Positions 62,185 through 64,000 of a stretch of 64,000 nucleotides of DNA are shown piece by piece. The first letter of the stretch is position 1. The number at the start of each line of letters is the position of its first letter. This DNA comes from an uncultured Alcaligenaceae bacterium (GTDB lineage Bacteria > Pseudomonadota > Gammaproteobacteria > Burkholderiales > Burkholderiaceae_B), in assembly GCA_937952975.1 (NCBI GenBank), contig CALFXX010000052.1, forward strand, positions 56,872 through 120,871, written 5' to 3'. The notes below the pieces were generated by a model. It was not told the origin of the DNA and made no database searches. It saw nothing but the letters and a program-made list of their open reading frames with translations. A program made the translations under genes and the position numbers.

Positions 62185-63594
62185 ATGGCCCGCTTGGCCC
62201 TTTCACTGAACCTCGACCGAAACGCTGACCAAAGCCTCGTAGAACAAATCGTGGTCAGTTTGACCGATGCCATTGGCAAGCGAGCGTTAAGGGCGGGTGA
62301 TGCCTTGCCTTCGGTACGCCAGCTTGCGCGTGAGCAGGGTCTCAGCGCGTTCACGGTGTCAGAGGCGTATCAGCGCCTGGTTGCGTCTGGCCAGGTGATC
62401 GCCAAGCGGGGTGCCTCGTATCGTGTCGTCGATAAGCGCACCGCAGCAGCGTCGGTGACGCCAGCCTGGTCAGCCCCTAGTCTGAATGCCGCCTGGTTGT
62501 TGTCGGATGTCTTTGCGGATCACTCCGTGCCGATTAAGGCGGGTTGTGGCTGGATACCGGGTGAATGGATTAACGAAAGTGGCCTGCAGCAGGCTGTGCG
62601 TACGTTGAGCCGTGTGCCGGGCGCGCGCTTTGGTGGTTACGGGCACCCGTTCGGCATGGCGTCGTTACGCGAGCAGATCGCAGCCAGACTGAGGCGAAAC
62701 GACATCCCAGTCGAGTCATCAAATGTATTGCTCACGCAGGGTGCGACCCAAGCACTTGATTTGGTGGTGCGCACGCTATTGCGGCCAGGTGATACCGTCA
62801 TCGTTGAAGACCCTTGCTACTGCAACTTACTGCAGATCTTGCAGCTGGCGGGCCTCAAGGTGGTGGGTTTGCCTCGCAGTGCAGACGGTCATGATCTTGA
62901 TCAACTCACTTTGCTGATTAAGCGCGCTCGCCCCAAAGCGCTCTTTGTGAACACTGTATTGCAAAATCCTTCGGGTACAACGCTGTCTTTTAGCCATGCC
63001 AAGCGTCTGCTCGAGATCGCTGATCAGCACGGCTTGTGGGTGATCGAAGATGACATTTACCGTGAGCTTGCGCCAGAAGGCGCGCCGTGTTTAGCCGCGC
63101 TTGAAGGGCTTCGTCGCGTGATCTATATCTCTGGGTTTTCTAAAACGATTACGCCCACACTGCGTGTTGGCTACGTGGCCGCGCACGCAGATATATTGGC
63201 AAGCCTGGCGCGCAGCAAAATGGCTGTTGGCTTGACCTCGTCAGAAGTGACTGAGCGCATCGTGGCTAATGTGTTGAGCGATGGGCACTATCAACAGCAC
63301 CTCAAATTTTTAACCGACAAATTAAAGCAGGCGCATCAACGGGTATGCGCCAGTATGCAAGCTGCGGGTGTTGAGATTTTTCAGCAACCTGACGCCGGTT
63401 TATTTTTGTGGGCACGATTACCGATTGATCCAAAACACAGTGCAACGGTCGCCACGCGTGCCTTGCAGCATGGCATCTGGTTAGCGCCTGGTGCCTATTT
63501 TCGACCCGAAGATCGCGCCTCGAACTGGTTTCGTTTTAACGTTGCAAACTCTGATCATCCGGTGTTGTGGGATTTCATTCGTACGCTAGGTTAG
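62185..63594 (+). CDS. MocR-family (GntR HTH plus aminotransferase-like) regulator
   Basis: This protein of about 469 residues has an N-terminal winged helix (LVEQIVVSLTDAIGKRALRA, LPSVRQLAREQGLSAFTVSE) followed by an aminotransferase class I fold (LLTQGATQALDLVVRTLLRP, VIVEDPCYCNLLQIL, LQNPSGTTLSFSHAKR) with the PLP lysine in SGFSKTITPTLRVGYV. MocR regulators bind PLP or an external aldimine and control neighbouring amine-metabolism genes. I chose the ATG at 62185; upstream in-frame starts would place coding over the operator-like dyads and add 39 residues unlike the family. The stop overlaps the convergent lrp gene. Confidence 0.9.
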   Translation: MARLALSLNLDRNADQSLVEQIVVSLTDAIGKRALRAGDALPSVRQLAREQGLSAFTVSEAYQRLVASGQVIAKRGASYRVVDKRTAAASVTPAWSAPSLNAAWLLSDVFADHSVPIKAGCGWIPGEWINESGLQQAVRTLSRVPGARFGGYGHPFGMASLREQIAARLRRNDIPVESSNVLLTQGATQALDLVVRTLLRPGDTVIVEDPCYCNLLQILQLAGLKVVGLPRSADGHDLDQLTLLIKRARPKALFVNTVLQNPSGTTLSFSHAKRLLEIADQHGLWVIEDDIYRELAPEGAPCLAALEGLRRVIYISGFSKTITPTLRVGYVAAHADILASLARSKMAVGLTSSEVTERIVANVLSDGHYQQHLKFLTDKLKQAHQRVCASMQAAGVEIFQQPDAGLFLWARLPIDPKHSATVATRALQHGIWLAPGAYFRPEDRASNWFRFNVANSDHPVLWDFIRTLG

Positions 63595-64000
63595 CGATCA
63601 ACTGCCAAATAAAGTGTCTCTTTGATTTCTTCCATCACGACATAGCTGCGCGACTCTGCTGAGGCGGGCAGGCGCTTGAGAATTTCGCCTAATAGTTGCC
63701 GATATTTACCCATCTCGGCCAAGCGCGCCTTGATTAGATAATCGAAATCACCTGAGACCAGATGACACTCCATCACCTCAGGAACATACTCAAGCTCTTT
63801 TTTGACCTTTTCAAATACGTCGTCTGACTTGGTAGAGAGTTTGATCTCAAGAAACACTAAAAGGTTTTTACCTAGCGCGGCGGGGTTGACGCGGGCGTAG
63901 TAGCCCATGATGATGCCCTCACGTTCTAGTCGACGCACGCGTTCAGAACAAGGGGTTGCCGACAGATTGACGCGCTCGGCTAAGTCGGTCATTGAGATTC
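63591..64000 (-). CDS. lrp: Leucine-responsive regulator Lrp, missing its N-terminus at the window edge
   Basis: At least 136 residues are visible and the frame stays open to the edge. The codons before MTDLAERVNL read Ile-Ser, matching the usual GRISMTDLAERVNLS of Lrp, so the start lies outside the window. The HTH (SATPCSERVRRLEREGIIMG) and RAM domain (VMECHLVSGDFDYLIKARL, ESRSYVVMEEIKETL) are intact. It is closer to true Lrp than the second Lrp/AsnC gene at 46630. Confidence 0.9.
   Translation of the reverse strand, partial: ISMTDLAERVNLSATPCSERVRRLEREGIIMGYYARVNPAALGKNLLVFLEIKLSTKSDDVFEKVKKELEYVPEVMECHLVSGDFDYLIKARLAEMGKYRQLLGEILKRLPASAESRSYVVMEEIKETLYLAVDR

Noticed and set aside
1..64000. 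tRNA, rRNA or known small RNA genes
   Set aside because: I looked through the intergenic regions and saw no cloverleaf or rRNA-like sequence. A covariance-model search would settle it.

Overview
The window is a chromosomal segment of a betaproteobacterium, most likely Burkholderiales in or near the family Alcaligenaceae. The evidence is the gene order petB-petA / mscL / NIF3-htrA / tatCBA-hinT-his-murA-ibaG-mla, the betaproteobacterial cytochrome c oxidase cluster, phaM, and many proteins of Bordetella/Achromobacter type. Base composition is moderately GC-rich. Nearly all of it is core genome. I see no complete insertion sequence, prophage, CRISPR array, tRNA or rRNA, and no stretch longer than 300 bases lacks a gene.

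Layout. 1-1022: start of the bc1 complex operon (petA, petB), leftward. 1177-3967: mscL, a NIF3 protein, a single-PDZ HtrA protease and a small XRE regulator. 4128-18892: 21 leftward genes with small gaps or 1-4 base overlaps. In transcription order they are mlaFEDAC (outer-membrane lipid asymmetry), an ABC-2 exporter pair, ibaG, murA, hisGDBHAFIE, hinT and tatABC. 19033-26276: an orphan Bug-type binding protein and glutamate synthase (gltBD). 26366-28208: a 58-base imperfect palindrome, a domesticated-looking Y1 (RAYT-type) transposase relative and a YjiK-like protein. 28323-31776: a perfect CIRCE element on the rpoH promoter, then rpoH and a Na+/H+ antiporter with a C-terminal cyclic-nucleotide-binding domain. 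31885-41549: a NUDIX hydrolase, then the aa3/caa3-type oxidase cluster with its assembly genes (ctaC, ctaD, small ORFs, ctaE, surf1, SCO-like, ctaA, ctaB, sco). 41612-49084: DUF3717, phaM, glmU, an MFS exporter, a glycosyltransferase, an Lrp/AsnC regulator and glmS. 49325-58806: a 2,637-residue VCBS/RTX adhesin followed by a seven-TM EAL phosphodiesterase. 58803-64000: a gamma-glutamyltransferase-family enzyme, an omega-amino-acid:pyruvate aminotransferase with a divergent MocR regulator, and the end of lrp.

How the genes work together. The left half combines envelope maintenance (Mla, MurA, Tat), histidine synthesis and ammonia assimilation. The middle holds the heat-shock sigma factor and terminal respiration. 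GlmU and GlmS both feed UDP-GlcNAc synthesis. The adhesin and EAL pair looks like a surface-attachment module tied to c-di-GMP, and it is the least ordinary part of the window. Two AGGG-N4-CCCT palindromes 31 bases apart lie upstream of it. Three genes that related bacteria usually keep in these clusters are absent: hisC, mlaB and ctaG (cox11).
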